Origin: Mycolicibacterium thermoresistibile
Lineage (GTDB): Bacteria; Actinomycetota; Actinomycetes; Mycobacteriales; Mycobacteriaceae
Assembly (NCBI RefSeq): GCF_900187065.1
Contig: NZ_LT906483.1
Location: 4,588,001 to 4,652,000 of the forward strand
Length of the DNA: 64,000 nt
Direction: 5' to 3'
This document shows, piece by piece, positions 47,196-55,290 of the stretch (positions are counted from its first letter, which is position 1; every line of letters starts with the position of its first letter). The translations under genes and the position numbers were made by a program. The notes under the pieces are model-generated. The model made no database searches, was not told the origin of the DNA, and worked only from the letters and a program-made list of their open reading frames with translations.

Positions 47196-47816
47196 GTGGC
47201 CGAATACACCTTGCCCGATCTCGATTGGGACTACGGTGCGCTTGAACCGCACATCTCGGGCCAGATCAACGAGCTGCACCACAGCAAGCACCACGCCACC
47301 TATGTGAAGGGCGCCAACGACGCACTGGCGAAGCTGGAGGAGGCCCGCGCCAACGGCGATCACTCCGCCATCTTTCTGCACGAGAAGAACCTGGCTTTCC
47401 ATCTCGGCGGCCACGTCAACCACACCATCTGGTGGAAGAACCTCTCCCCCAACGGGGGTGACAAGCCCACCGGTGAGCTCGCCGCCGCCATCGACGAGCA
47501 CTTCGGCTCGTTCGACAAGTTCCGCGCACAGTTCACCGCGGCGGCCAACGGCCTGCAGGGCTCGGGCTGGGCGGTGCTCGGCTACGACACCCTCGGCCAG
47601 CGGCTGCTGACCTTCCAGCTCTACGACCAGCAGGCCAACGTTCCGCTGGGCATCATCCCGCTGCTGCAGGTCGACATGTGGGAGCACGCCTTCTACCTGC
47701 AGTACAAGAACGTCAAGGCCGACTACGTCAAGGCGTTCTGGAACGTCGTCAACTGGGAGGACGTGCAGAACCGGTTCAACGCAGCGGTCAGCAAGGCCCA
47801 GGGCCTGATCTTCTGA
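47196..47816 (+). CDS. sodA: Superoxide dismutase SodA, Mn-type residue pattern
   Basis: Fe/Mn superoxide dismutase of 206 residues (207 in M. tuberculosis). Metal ligands are His28, a His in the HLGGHVNHTIWW region (near residue 76), Asp160 and His164 (DMWEHAF). Residue 145 is Gln (YDQQ), while M. tuberculosis has His145 and uses iron; Gln at this place is found in Mn-dependent mycobacterial enzymes. GTG start with AAGGAA 8 bp before. No signal peptide; the M. tuberculosis protein leaves by the SecA2 route. A terminator follows. Confidence 0.96.
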   Translation: MAEYTLPDLDWDYGALEPHISGQINELHHSKHHATYVKGANDALAKLEEARANGDHSAIFLHEKNLAFHLGGHVNHTIWWKNLSPNGGDKPTGELAAAIDEHFGSFDKFRAQFTAAANGLQGSGWAVLGYDTLGQRLLTFQLYDQQANVPLGIIPLLQVDMWEHAFYLQYKNVKADYVKAFWNVVNWEDVQNRFNAAVSKAQGLIF

Positions 47817-47851
47817 CGGTCTTCTGACAGCTGCCACCGCAGCGCTCGGAC

Positions 47852-47880
47852 GGGGCGTCGCACCGAGGGTGCGGCGCCCC
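47852..47880 (+). terminator. Intrinsic terminator after sodA
   Basis: A 12-bp GC-rich stem (47852-47863 with 47869-47880, one G-T pair, 5-nt loop) is followed by GTTTCGTT. It is 36 bp after the sodA stop. Confidence 0.8.
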
Positions 47881-48051
47881 GTTTCGTTGCAGCCCGTACC
47901 GGCGGGACCCGACCGCCGTACCGGCTCAGTTCGCCAGCGGGGCTTGACTCTTCGGCGTCAGCGACCGCCGACCCGTTAGCACTGTCCGCCTCTTGTCTGC
48001 CAGCGCGGGTTTGGCGCATTCTTAGCCACTGCGTAGAGCCACGGAGGCGAG

Positions 48052-48585
48052 ATGGACAAGGGGTCAGACCGGGCGATCGAGATCGCGCCGTTTCACTTGC
48101 GTGGAGCACTGAAAGGGTTTGTGGTGTCCGGCCGTTGGCCGAACTCCACCAAGGAGTGGGCACAACTTCTCAAAGCCGCGGTCCGGGTGGCATCGGTTCC
48201 TGGATTACTGCCCACCACAACCGTTTTCGGAGTCCGAGAGGAACTCCCGGACGATCCCGAGCCGGGCACCGTGGGTCTGGTCGTGGCGGAAGGCCCGGTG
48301 ATGGGCGAGTCCGCCGTCCCGCCAGGGCATTTCGCGGACAAGCAGCCACCGGCCCTGATGTTGCTGCATCCGCCCTCGGAGACCACGCCGTCGCTACCGG
48401 AATGCGCCGGCGCCGCGTCGGGATGCGTGCTGCTGCCCGGGATTCCGCATCTGGGCCTGGAGCACCGTGCGGCCTGGGTGGAGGCCGAGGCCGACGGCAC
48501 CGTCACCTCGATGATGAGCCGGGTGGGCGTCGACCCGATCAGCCACCCCGACACCGCGATATTGGCGATGCTGCTTGCGGCGTAA
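48052..48585 (+). CDS. Conserved mycobacterial protein (Rv3847 homologue)
   Basis: 177 residues, the same length as Rv3847. Soluble, with no signal or membrane helix. No catalytic motif is recognised; a PPGHFADKQPPALMLLHPPSE segment is the most distinctive part. ATG with GGAGGCGAG upstream. Position between sodA and the Gdt1 transporter is conserved. Function unknown. Confidence 0.85.
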   Translation: MDKGSDRAIEIAPFHLRGALKGFVVSGRWPNSTKEWAQLLKAAVRVASVPGLLPTTTVFGVREELPDDPEPGTVGLVVAEGPVMGESAVPPGHFADKQPPALMLLHPPSETTPSLPECAGAASGCVLLPGIPHLGLEHRAAWVEAEADGTVTSMMSRVGVDPISHPDTAILAMLLAA

Positions 48586-48689
48586 GGAATTTCGAATGTA
48601 GTTGACCCGGACCGGCGAAGTATCGGTTACGGGTGCCCGAAATCCCGGGAGCACTGGCGCGGCCCCTGCCGGCACGCTATGGTCGGTGT

Positions 48690-48800
48690 CGTCAGCGAAG
48701 GGGAGTAGCCCCCAATCGTCGTGTCGACATACTGGCGCACAGCCCGGCCGGCGAACCGCACCTCCTCTCAACCGGTGCGGTGGGCGAGACCTTCGACCCC
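48690..48800 (+). ncRNA. yybP-ykoY (Mn2+-sensing) riboswitch
   Basis: The two conserved halves of the yybP-ykoY class are present: AAGGGGAGTAGCC at 48699-48711 and GGGCGAGACCTTCG at 48782-48795. The closing helix P1 is CGAAGG (48696-48701) with CCTTCG (48790-48795). An 8-bp hairpin ACCGCACC/GGTGCGGT (48755-48762 with 48774-48781) stands just before the second conserved half. It is followed, 60 bp later, by a UPF0016/Gdt1 transporter, a gene class known under this riboswitch. Mn2+ binding is expected to raise expression. Confidence 0.87.
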
Positions 48801-48856
48801 TGTCGGCGGGTCGCGCATCCGTGACCTGTCGGCAATGTGTCGAGAGGTCGTTGCCC

Positions 48857-49555
48857 ATGCTCACCGCCACACTGATCAGCCTCGGCGTGGTGTTCGTCGC
48901 CGAACTCGGCGACAAGTCCCAGCTCATCACCATGACCTACGCCCTGCGCCACCGCTGGTGGGTGGTGCTCAGCGGGGTCGGGATCGCCGCGCTGCTCGTG
49001 CACGGCATCTCGGTGGCCGTCGGCCACTTCCTCGGGATGACGCTTCCGGAGCGGCCGATCGCCTTCGCGGCCGCGGTGGCCTTTCTGCTGTTCGCGGCGT
49101 GGACCTGGTGGGACGGCCGCGACCCGGGCGGCGACGGGGCCCCGTCGGTGGCCCAGACCCGGCATGTGCTGTTCGCGGTCGTCTCGTCGTTCGTGCTGGC
49201 CGAGTTGGGTGACAAAACCATGCTGGCCACGGTCGCGCTGGCCAGCGAGCACGCCTGGGCCGGGGTGTGGATCGGCGCCACCGCCGGAATGGTGCTGGCC
49301 GACGGCGTCGCCATCGCCGTCGGCGCGGTCCTGAACCGCCGGCTGCCGATCCGGTCGCTGCACCGGTTGGCCGGACTGCTGTTCCTCGTGGTCGGGCTGT
49401 GGTTGCTGTTCGACGCCGCGCTGGGGTGGCGCGGGGTTGCGGTGGCCGCGGTCGGCGGGGCCGTCGCGCTGGCCGGTCTGGCCGCGACGGTGGGTTACCT
49501 CCGCGGCCGCGCGGCGCCGGAACCAGCGCCGATCACGCCGACGCAGGACCGGTGA
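48857..49555 (+). CDS. Gdt1/TMEM165-type (UPF0016) cation transporter, probable Mn2+ exporter (Rv3848 homologue)
   Basis: 232 residues from the ATG at 48857 (AGAGG at 48843-48847). Six to seven membrane spans in two repeats, each with the signature ELGDK[ST] (ELGDKSQ near 15-21 and ELGDKTM near 115-121) whose acids bind Mn2+/Ca2+. Bacterial members export manganese. The open frame extends to 48602, but that part is the riboswitch leader. The riboswitch supports a manganese role directly. Confidence 0.92.
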   Translation: MLTATLISLGVVFVAELGDKSQLITMTYALRHRWWVVLSGVGIAALLVHGISVAVGHFLGMTLPERPIAFAAAVAFLLFAAWTWWDGRDPGGDGAPSVAQTRHVLFAVVSSFVLAELGDKTMLATVALASEHAWAGVWIGATAGMVLADGVAIAVGAVLNRRLPIRSLHRLAGLLFLVVGLWLLFDAALGWRGVAVAAVGGAVALAGLAATVGYLRGRAAPEPAPITPTQDR

Positions 49556-49982
49556 CCGGCTGGCAACGTTCAACCGCACCGTAAACAACTGTCACGGCTC
49601 CGTTCCCCCGCCCGGCGGCGCAGGAAATGAGACCGCACACATTACGTCAAGCCATTTGGCGATGGCATTAGCAAATGGAATTCACCCCGGGAACAGATCG
49701 GTTGCGCTGCACCGGTGGTGAACACGTCCCATCCGCGCCGCGCCGCCGTCGCCCCTGCCGGAGAAGCTTGCTGAGCATCGGTAAGATGCACTTCGCTGCA
49801 CCATACGGTGCTACCTCGGGTGTCAAGCGAGGAAGCCGCCACGGCTGTGGAGACCCAGGAGGCTGCGCGGTTAGTTAACTTTTATCGGGTTTGCACTTGG
49901 TTGGACGCACAACTCTCGCTACGATGATCAGCAAATACCCCGCCCAATTGCCCGCTCAACAGATCATGTGGAGGTCAATTCG
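49556..49982. promoter_or_regulatory. 427-bp espR upstream region with EspR-type motifs and a dyad
   Basis: No credible gene. On the minus strand TTTGCTA (49669-49675) and TTTGCTG (49929-49935) match the published EspR motif TTTGC[TC][GA]; TTTGCAC at 49890 is a near miss. CCATTTG (49652-49658) and CAAATGG (49672-49678) form a perfect 7-bp dyad around the first site. DNA from 49870 to 49980 is unusually AT-rich for this genome, with TTAGTTAACTTTTA near 49871. EspR binds its own promoter in M. tuberculosis. Confidence 0.6.
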
Positions 49983-50381
49983 ATGAGCAAGACGTTCGCC
50001 GACCGGCTGAACCGGCTGTTCGAGACGGTTTACCCGCCGGGTCGGGGCCCGCATACGTCGGCCGAAGTGATCGCCGCACTCAAGGCGGAGGGCATCACGA
50101 TGTCCGCGCCGTATCTGTCGCAGCTGCGTTCCGGCAACCGCACCAACCCGTCGCAGGCAACGATGGCGGCGCTTGCCAGCTTCTTCCGGATCAAGCCGGA
50201 CTACTTCACCGATGACGAGTACTTCGAGAAGCTCGACAAGGAGCTGACCTGGCTGGCGCAGATGCGGGACGAGGGGGTCCGCCGCATCGCTGCGCGCACC
50301 ATCGGCCTGTCCCCCGAGGCGCAGGAGGACATTGTGAAGCGGGCCGAGGAGCTCCGCCGCAAGGAGAACCTCGACGACTGA
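49983..50381 (+). CDS. espR: Nucleoid-associated regulator EspR
   Basis: XRE-type helix-turn-helix protein of 132 residues, exactly the length of M. tuberculosis EspR, which activates the espACD locus needed for ESX-1 and acts as a nucleoid protein. The N-terminal HTH region (about 5-80) is almost unchanged (HTSAEVIAALKAEGITMSAP, SQLRSGNRTNPS). The C-terminal helices form the atypical dimer. The frame opens 5 codons earlier, but ATG 49983 follows GGAGG at the right spacing. Convergent with the membrane protein gene, 30 bp away. Confidence 0.95.
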   Translation: MSKTFADRLNRLFETVYPPGRGPHTSAEVIAALKAEGITMSAPYLSQLRSGNRTNPSQATMAALASFFRIKPDYFTDDEYFEKLDKELTWLAQMRDEGVRRIAARTIGLSPEAQEDIVKRAEELRRKENLDD

Positions 50382-50411
50382 CCCGTTGCCCCGGGTGCGC
50401 TGACACCGGTC

Positions 50412-51605
50412 TCATACCGTCCGGCGGCGCGGCGCTCGTTCGGCGCGCCGCCGGACGAGCCGGTGGTACTGCTCCGCGATCGCGAGAATCCAATCCCGGT
50501 CGGAGAACGTCTCCGGTTGCCGTAACCAGTTGAGGCCGGGGAAGAGCTTTCGGGCCGAGCCTTCCTGGCCGTTGCGGCCGGCGTGAATCCATTCGGCGAT
50601 CGCCCGGGCCTGCTCGTCGGCCGACACCGGCGGGGGGTCGAGGTGTCCGACCTCGTCGACCAGATCGTCGTCCGGGCTGTCAGGCCCGTCCGACGCCCCG
50701 CGCCCAGCCGGTGCGTCGACCCGGTCGCGATCACCGACGGCCAGGGTGGCCTCGAGGAACAGTCCGTCGGAGATCAGCGACATCCGCTCGGCCACGCGGA
50801 AGACCAGCGGACCGCGGGGCCGCTCCCCCACTCCCGCATCGGGATGGCGTCGGCTCAGCTCGGCCAGCAGCGGATCGATGATCCGCAGCTCACGGCGGGC
50901 CCCGAACCAGTCCTCGATGCTGGGCACCAACGCGGCCGCCGCCACCATCACCATCGCCAGACCGAGCATCGTGGCCACCGTCCCGATACCGGGCTCGTCG
51001 GTCTGGCCGACTGCCCTGATCAGCAGCAGCACGCTGGCCACCACGATCAGCGCGGCGCCGAGGGCGAACCCGAACAACGCCCGCCCCCGCCGGCTGCGGT
51101 TGGAGTGGCGGATACCGGCCCCGGCCACCACCGTCAGGGCGAAGATCACATACATCAGCGGCAGCAGCCACACCCACACCGCGCCGCCGGGACCGACATT
51201 GTGTCTGAGGTATTCCTCGGTGGTCATCTCGGGCTGCTGACCGGATGACAGGAAGACCACCAGGGTCAGCGTGGCGACGGCGACGGCGACCACGTACTGA
51301 ACGATGGCGATGCGCCGCACCGTGGTGGTGTCACGCCCGGAGGCGACGGTGGTGATCATGACGCTGCTGCCGGCGGCACAGCCGATCAGCCCGACCTGGC
51401 TCAATCCGATCACGATGTTGGGCCAGCCCAGCGCGGTGTCCACCAACAGGGTCAGCGGCGGCCAGTTCAGCGCCGCGACCAGGGCCAGGCTGCCCAGGGC
51501 CACGATCATCGCGGTGCTCACCACCGACTGCTTGTTCGCCAGGGCCCAACCGATACGTAAACCGGTGGCCAGGCCCAACAGACCGGCGATCAACCAGACG
51601 ATCAA
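50412..51605 (-). CDS. Integral membrane protein with cytoplasmic tail (MAB_1171c/DUF6545-like)
   Basis: 397 residues. Seven hydrophobic segments in residues 1-235, then a soluble C-terminal part of about 160 residues rich in Asp/Arg (LISDGLFLEATLAV, LFPGLNWLRQPETFSDRDWI). I recognise the pattern of the actinobacterial MAB_1171c-type putative transporters that sit next to ImmA/IrrE proteases and XRE regulators. The start is an unusual TTG at 51605 that overlaps the protease stop (TTGA), so translation is coupled. No counterpart lies between espR and Rv3850 in M. tuberculosis. Confidence 0.8.
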   Translation of the reverse strand: MIVWLIAGLLGLATGLRIGWALANKQSVVSTAMIVALGSLALVAALNWPPLTLLVDTALGWPNIVIGLSQVGLIGCAAGSSVMITTVASGRDTTTVRRIAIVQYVVAVAVATLTLVVFLSSGQQPEMTTEEYLRHNVGPGGAVWVWLLPLMYVIFALTVVAGAGIRHSNRSRRGRALFGFALGAALIVVASVLLLIRAVGQTDEPGIGTVATMLGLAMVMVAAAALVPSIEDWFGARRELRIIDPLLAELSRRHPDAGVGERPRGPLVFRVAERMSLISDGLFLEATLAVGDRDRVDAPAGRGASDGPDSPDDDLVDEVGHLDPPPVSADEQARAIAEWIHAGRNGQEGSARKLFPGLNWLRQPETFSDRDWILAIAEQYHRLVRRRAERAPRRRTV

Positions 51606-52093
51606 CCAAACGCCTCTCCGAGGCGGACCTGCACCAGCGAGGACCGGTCGGACGGCAACCGGCCCAGCCGGTAGATGAGCAACGCGGCGAAATCCTCGGC
51701 TTCCTGCTCGGCGTCCTCACCGCTGGGCCCCATGCACCCGGTGCGTTGGTTGAGCATGTAGCTGATCAGGTCGTCGCCGGCCACCTCGGTGCCGGCCTGG
51801 GCCGCCTGCGCGACCGGGATGCCGTCATGGCCGAGGACCAGGTGGCCGAGTTCGTGGGCCAGGGTGCGATCCCACGCCGGCAGGCCCTGCTGGATCAGGA
51901 AGACGTCACGGTCGGCGTATTCGCGCCACTGTCCACACACGCCGGGCGGCAGGTCGGCCATCTTCAACTCGATCGGACGGCCCCGCTGCTCGGCGACCGC
52001 CTGCACCAGCTTCAGCAGGGAGACCTCGCCGCGCCGCGGCGCGAGATCGAGAACCGCGTTGACGGCTCGTGTGACACGTCGACTTGCCGGCAT
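51602..52093 (-). CDS. ImmA/IrrE-family zinc protease
   Basis: 163 residues from the ATG at 52093 (GGGGG ribosome site; frame opens at 52132). Zinc motif HELGH at 80-84, with a downstream acidic stretch (GEDAEQEAEDFAALLIYRLG) that supplies the third ligand. Members cut XRE-type repressors, as ImmA does for ImmR of ICEBs1, or act in damage response, as IrrE does. No DNA-binding part is fused. Upstream gene of a two-gene unit with the membrane protein; the nearest XRE protein is EspR. Confidence 0.87.
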   Translation of the reverse strand: MPASRRVTRAVNAVLDLAPRRGEVSLLKLVQAVAEQRGRPIELKMADLPPGVCGQWREYADRDVFLIQQGLPAWDRTLAHELGHLVLGHDGIPVAQAAQAGTEVAGDDLISYMLNQRTGCMGPSGEDAEQEAEDFAALLIYRLGRLPSDRSSLVQVRLGEAFG

Positions 52094-52410
52094 CCGACCC
52101 CCTGTCTGCCCTGCTGTACAACGGGTGCCCAAAGCGGTCCAACCCTGAACCGAGAGATACCACCCCCTGGCGGCGCGGGCGGCGTTTTCGTCGACTCGCC
52201 GGGTGTCGTCCCGGCCCCGCCCGAATGGCGCCGTGTCGCGGCCCCTACGTCACGGCGATTCTCGCACAGCCGGGCCGACCCGGGCGCGGCACCGGAGCGA
52301 ACGTCCGGAGCGATAGTGTTGGGCTGGATGATCAGCTGTGGCAAGGTGCCGCGGCCAGCGACGGCACCAGCGAAGTCCACGCCGCACGAGATGACCGAGA
52401 GGCAGCCGGG
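52094..52410. other. 317-bp divergent intergenic region
   Basis: Lies between the ImmA/IrrE start and the Rv3850 homologue. GC-rich with no convincing ORF, RNA gene or strong hairpin. It must contain both divergent promoters; none is clear. Confidence 0.5.
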
Positions 52411-53070
52411 ATGAGCCTGTTCAAGCGACGCAAGAGCCGCGCTACCCGTCGAGCCGAGGCCCGGGCCCTGAAACACAAGGCCAAGCTCGAGGCCAAGCTC
52501 GCCGCGAAGAACGAGGCCCGGCGGATCAAGTCCGAGCAGCGCGCGGAGGCCAGGGCGCTCAAGGCTCAGCTGCGCGCGCAGCAGAAGAGCGACCGCACCG
52601 CCCGCAAGGTCGCCGAAGCCCAGCTCAAGGCGGCACAGGAGGGCAAACTGTTGTCGCCGACCCGGATTCGCCGGGCATTGACCGTCACCCGGCTGCTGGC
52701 GCCGGTGGTGGTTCCGGTGGGCTACCGGGTGGCCATCGCCGCGCGCGGTTACCTCGATGAACGCCGTGCCGACCGGCTCGGGGTCCCGCTGGCCCAGCTC
52801 GGCCAGTTCTCCGGGCACGGAGCCCAGTTGTCGGCGCGGATCGCGGGCGCCGAACGGTCGCTGCGGCTGGTGGTCGAGAAGAACCCGAAGGACGCCGAGA
52901 CCAAACAGTTCGCCGCCGCGATCACCGATCGCCTCAGCGATCTGTCCGCAGCGGTGGCGGCCGCGGAGAACATGCCCTCGACGCGGCGCAAGGCCGCGCA
53001 CGCGGCGATCGCCGAACAGCTCGACGGTATCGACGCGGATCTGCTGGCCCGGCTGGGAGTGTCGAGCTGA
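52411..53070 (+). CDS. DUF6474-like lysine/arginine-rich protein (Rv3850 homologue)
   Basis: 219 residues (218 in M. tuberculosis). The first 75 residues are a highly charged Ala/Lys/Arg helix, probably a coiled coil. A weakly hydrophobic segment (about 88-108) follows, then a helical C-terminal domain. It may associate with membrane or nucleic acid. Longer open frame to 52084 rejected; ATG 52411 fits the known length. Unknown function. Confidence 0.85.
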   Translation: MSLFKRRKSRATRRAEARALKHKAKLEAKLAAKNEARRIKSEQRAEARALKAQLRAQQKSDRTARKVAEAQLKAAQEGKLLSPTRIRRALTVTRLLAPVVVPVGYRVAIAARGYLDERRADRLGVPLAQLGQFSGHGAQLSARIAGAERSLRLVVEKNPKDAETKQFAAAITDRLSDLSAAVAAAENMPSTRRKAAHAAIAEQLDGIDADLLARLGVSS

Positions 53071-53101
53071 CCTGACGATGCCGTGACGGGGTTGACGTGA
53101 G

Positions 53102-53653
53102 GTGAGGGGTGCGACTGTGGGTGCGGACGGCTCCGCACCGCTGCGCGGCACCGCGACGGGTTTGTTGACCGCCGCGCTGGCGGTCGCTGCGCACGGTGCC
53201 GCCGGCGGTGCGCTGCCCACCGGCGCGCTCGGCGCCCACCTCGTCGTGCTCGCGGCGACCGTCGGCGCGCTGACCGTCGGCCTACGGTCGGCGGCCTCGA
53301 CCCCGGTACTGGTCGGGTTGCTCGGTGTCGGCCAACTGCTGGCCCATCTGCTGTTCACCGCCGCCGGGCATGCCCACGGTCCGGACACCGCGAGCCTCCC
53401 GCCGCACCGGGCGTGGGTGATGGTGTTCGCCCACACCGTGGCGGTGGTGGCCGGTGCGATGCTGGTCGCGGCGGTCGGCAGGCTCGGTGGCGCGCTGTCG
53501 CGGGCGGTGCGTGCGGCGCGTCCGGTCGATCTCCCACCGGTGGCGCCGACGGCGCCGACGGTGCTGGTGTGCAGCGCCGATCAGCCGTTGCGGGCGTTGA
53601 CGCTGGCCTCTTCGGTGGCGCGGCGCGGCCCGCCGGCCGGCGTCGCGTCCTGA
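53102..53653 (+). CDS. Membrane protein next to copC-copD
   Basis: 183 residues with four hydrophobic segments (about 17-35, 42-60, 67-88, 105-127). A loop with clustered His (HLLFTAAGHAHG) and HRAWVMVFAHT could bind copper. The C-terminal 50 residues are soluble. GTG start at 53102, or a second GTG 15 bp later. Same strand and only 32 bp before copC, so a copper role is inferred from context and histidines only. Confidence 0.7.
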   Translation: MRGATVGADGSAPLRGTATGLLTAALAVAAHGAAGGALPTGALGAHLVVLAATVGALTVGLRSAASTPVLVGLLGVGQLLAHLLFTAAGHAHGPDTASLPPHRAWVMVFAHTVAVVAGAMLVAAVGRLGGALSRAVRAARPVDLPPVAPTAPTVLVCSADQPLRALTLASSVARRGPPAGVAS

Positions 53654-53685
53654 CCGACAGTCCCAACGACAGAAAGTCCGATCTC

Positions 53686-54270
53686 ATGTCTTCGACCTCT
53701 CGCGCGTTCACGCGCACCCGGGTCGGCCCCGCCCGGATTCTCGGGGCCTTCGCCGGAATCCTCACCGTGATGGGGATCGTCATGGCCCCGCCCGCGGCGG
53801 CGCACGCCACCCTGATGTCCACCGATCCGGCCGACGGGGCGGTGCTCGAGGAGGCGCCGGAGCGGGTGTCGGCGACGTTCAACGAGCCGATGCAGGACAC
53901 CTTCGCCGCGATGACGGTGGTGGGTCCGGACGGCAACCTGTGGTCCACCGGCGAGGCCGAGGTGGACGGTCCGGTGGTGAGTGTGGCAGTCAAACCGCTC
54001 GGGCCGGCCGGCACCTACACCGCCAACTACCGCGCCACCTCGGCCGACGGCCATGTGGTGCAGGGATCGTGGACCTTTGAGCTGAAGGTCGCCGGCAGCG
54101 GGGAGCCCGGTCCGCCGGCCACCCTGCCCGCCGATACCGCCGACGGGGAGTCCGACGGCGCCACCGACGGCGCGGCAACCGGGGCCGATCTGCCGGTCTG
54201 GGTGTTCGTGCTGATCGCCGCGGTGATCGTGGCGGGTGGCCTGGTCTGGGCGGTGCGGCGCCAGCAGTGA
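53686..54270 (+). CDS. copC: CopC-domain copper-binding protein
   Basis: 194 residues. Signal peptide ending in PAAAHATL, so the mature protein begins with His, the first ligand of the Cu(II) brace. The conserved Asp and His in SADGHVVQGSW complete the site. The CopC beta-barrel spans about 35-125, then an acidic/Thr-rich linker and a C-terminal membrane anchor (about 165-188), as in YobA/YcnJ-type proteins of Gram-positives. Its stop overlaps the copD start. Confidence 0.88.
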   Translation: MSSTSRAFTRTRVGPARILGAFAGILTVMGIVMAPPAAAHATLMSTDPADGAVLEEAPERVSATFNEPMQDTFAAMTVVGPDGNLWSTGEAEVDGPVVSVAVKPLGPAGTYTANYRATSADGHVVQGSWTFELKVAGSGEPGPPATLPADTADGESDGATDGAATGADLPVWVFVLIAAVIVAGGLVWAVRRQQ

Positions 54271-55190
54271 GCCGCCTGCGGGCGGCGGCCGTCGGCGTTC
54301 TGCTGGTGGCCGCCGCCACGGCAGCCGCCTGGGCGGTGGCGTTCCCGCAGGTCGTGCCGGCCACCGCGGCGACCCGCGCGCTGGCCGACTGCGCGGCGGT
54401 GGTGACGCTGGGGTTGGCGGTGGTCCCGCTGCTGGACACCGGCCGCCGGCGCGGCGAGCTGGCCCGGACCGCGGCCGGGCCGCTGGCGGTCAGCGCCGGA
54501 TGCTGGCTGCTGGCCGAGGTGGTGCGGCTGGCGGTGCAGGGCGCGCAACTGGTCGGGGTACCGGTGTGGCGGCTGCGCACCTCGACCGTGGTGGAGTACG
54601 CGACCGTGACCGCGGCGGGCCGGTCGGCGCTGCTCAGCATCGCGGCCGCGGCGACGGTGGCCGGTCTGGCGTTGGCGGCGCACCGGCGGTCGGCGGCGTG
54701 GATGGTGGCGATCGGCGCGGCCGCGGCCGGGATGCTGGCGCGCACTCTCACCGGCCATCTGGCGGCGAGTCCGGTGGGCGGGGCGGCGGTCGCGGTCCAT
54801 GCGCTGGCGGCGGCGCTCTGGTGCGGTGTGCTGGCGGCGCTGGTGCTGACCGTGGCGCACCGGGGCCGGTGGGCGCGGGTGCTGCCGCGGTTCTCCCAGG
54901 TGTCGTTGTGGTGTGTGATCGTGCTGCTGGTGTGCGGCGTGGCCGGCGCCGCCGTCACTCTCGCCTCCCCGGCGGCGTTGTTCGACACGGGCTATGGCCG
55001 GGTGTTGTCGGGGAAGATCGCGGTGACGGTGGCGCTGATCGGGTTGGCGTGGCGCAACCGCACCGGCTGGGTGCCGGCCGCCCGCGCGCACCGGACCACC
55101 GCCGAGGTGTCGACGGCCCGCTCGCTGACCGAACTGGCGTTGATGACGGTGGCGTTGACTTTCGCGGCGGTGCTGACCGTCACGGGGTGA
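54267..55190 (+). CDS. copD: CopD-family copper transport membrane protein
   Basis: 307 residues with eight membrane spans. Family features: GRSALLSIAA, the HLAASPVGGAAVAVHALAAALWCGVL segment with two conserved His in membrane helices, and RVLSGKIAV near the end. GTG start overlapping the copC stop (GTGA). With CopC it is expected to move copper across the membrane, probably inward to copper enzymes; direction is not settled for the family. Confidence 0.87.
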   Translation: MSRLRAAAVGVLLVAAATAAAWAVAFPQVVPATAATRALADCAAVVTLGLAVVPLLDTGRRRGELARTAAGPLAVSAGCWLLAEVVRLAVQGAQLVGVPVWRLRTSTVVEYATVTAAGRSALLSIAAAATVAGLALAAHRRSAAWMVAIGAAAAGMLARTLTGHLAASPVGGAAVAVHALAAALWCGVLAALVLTVAHRGRWARVLPRFSQVSLWCVIVLLVCGVAGAAVTLASPAALFDTGYGRVLSGKIAVTVALIGLAWRNRTGWVPAARAHRTTAEVSTARSLTELALMTVALTFAAVLTVTG

Positions 55191-55290
55191 GACGTACGGG
55201 CGGGACCCGGGCGCCTGGCATGATAGGTGCCGCCGGATCCACCGGCCCGCACCGCCCAGCTGAGACATGACACTGCAAAGGAGCAGCCAC

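Noticed and set aside
48602..48856. N-terminal extension of the Gdt1 transporter
   Set aside because: The extra 85 codons coincide with the riboswitch; a good ribosome site precedes the ATG at 48857.
49675..49878. 67-codon plus-strand ORF upstream of espR
   Set aside because: No ribosome site, Arg/Cys-biased random-looking sequence, overlaps regulatory DNA.
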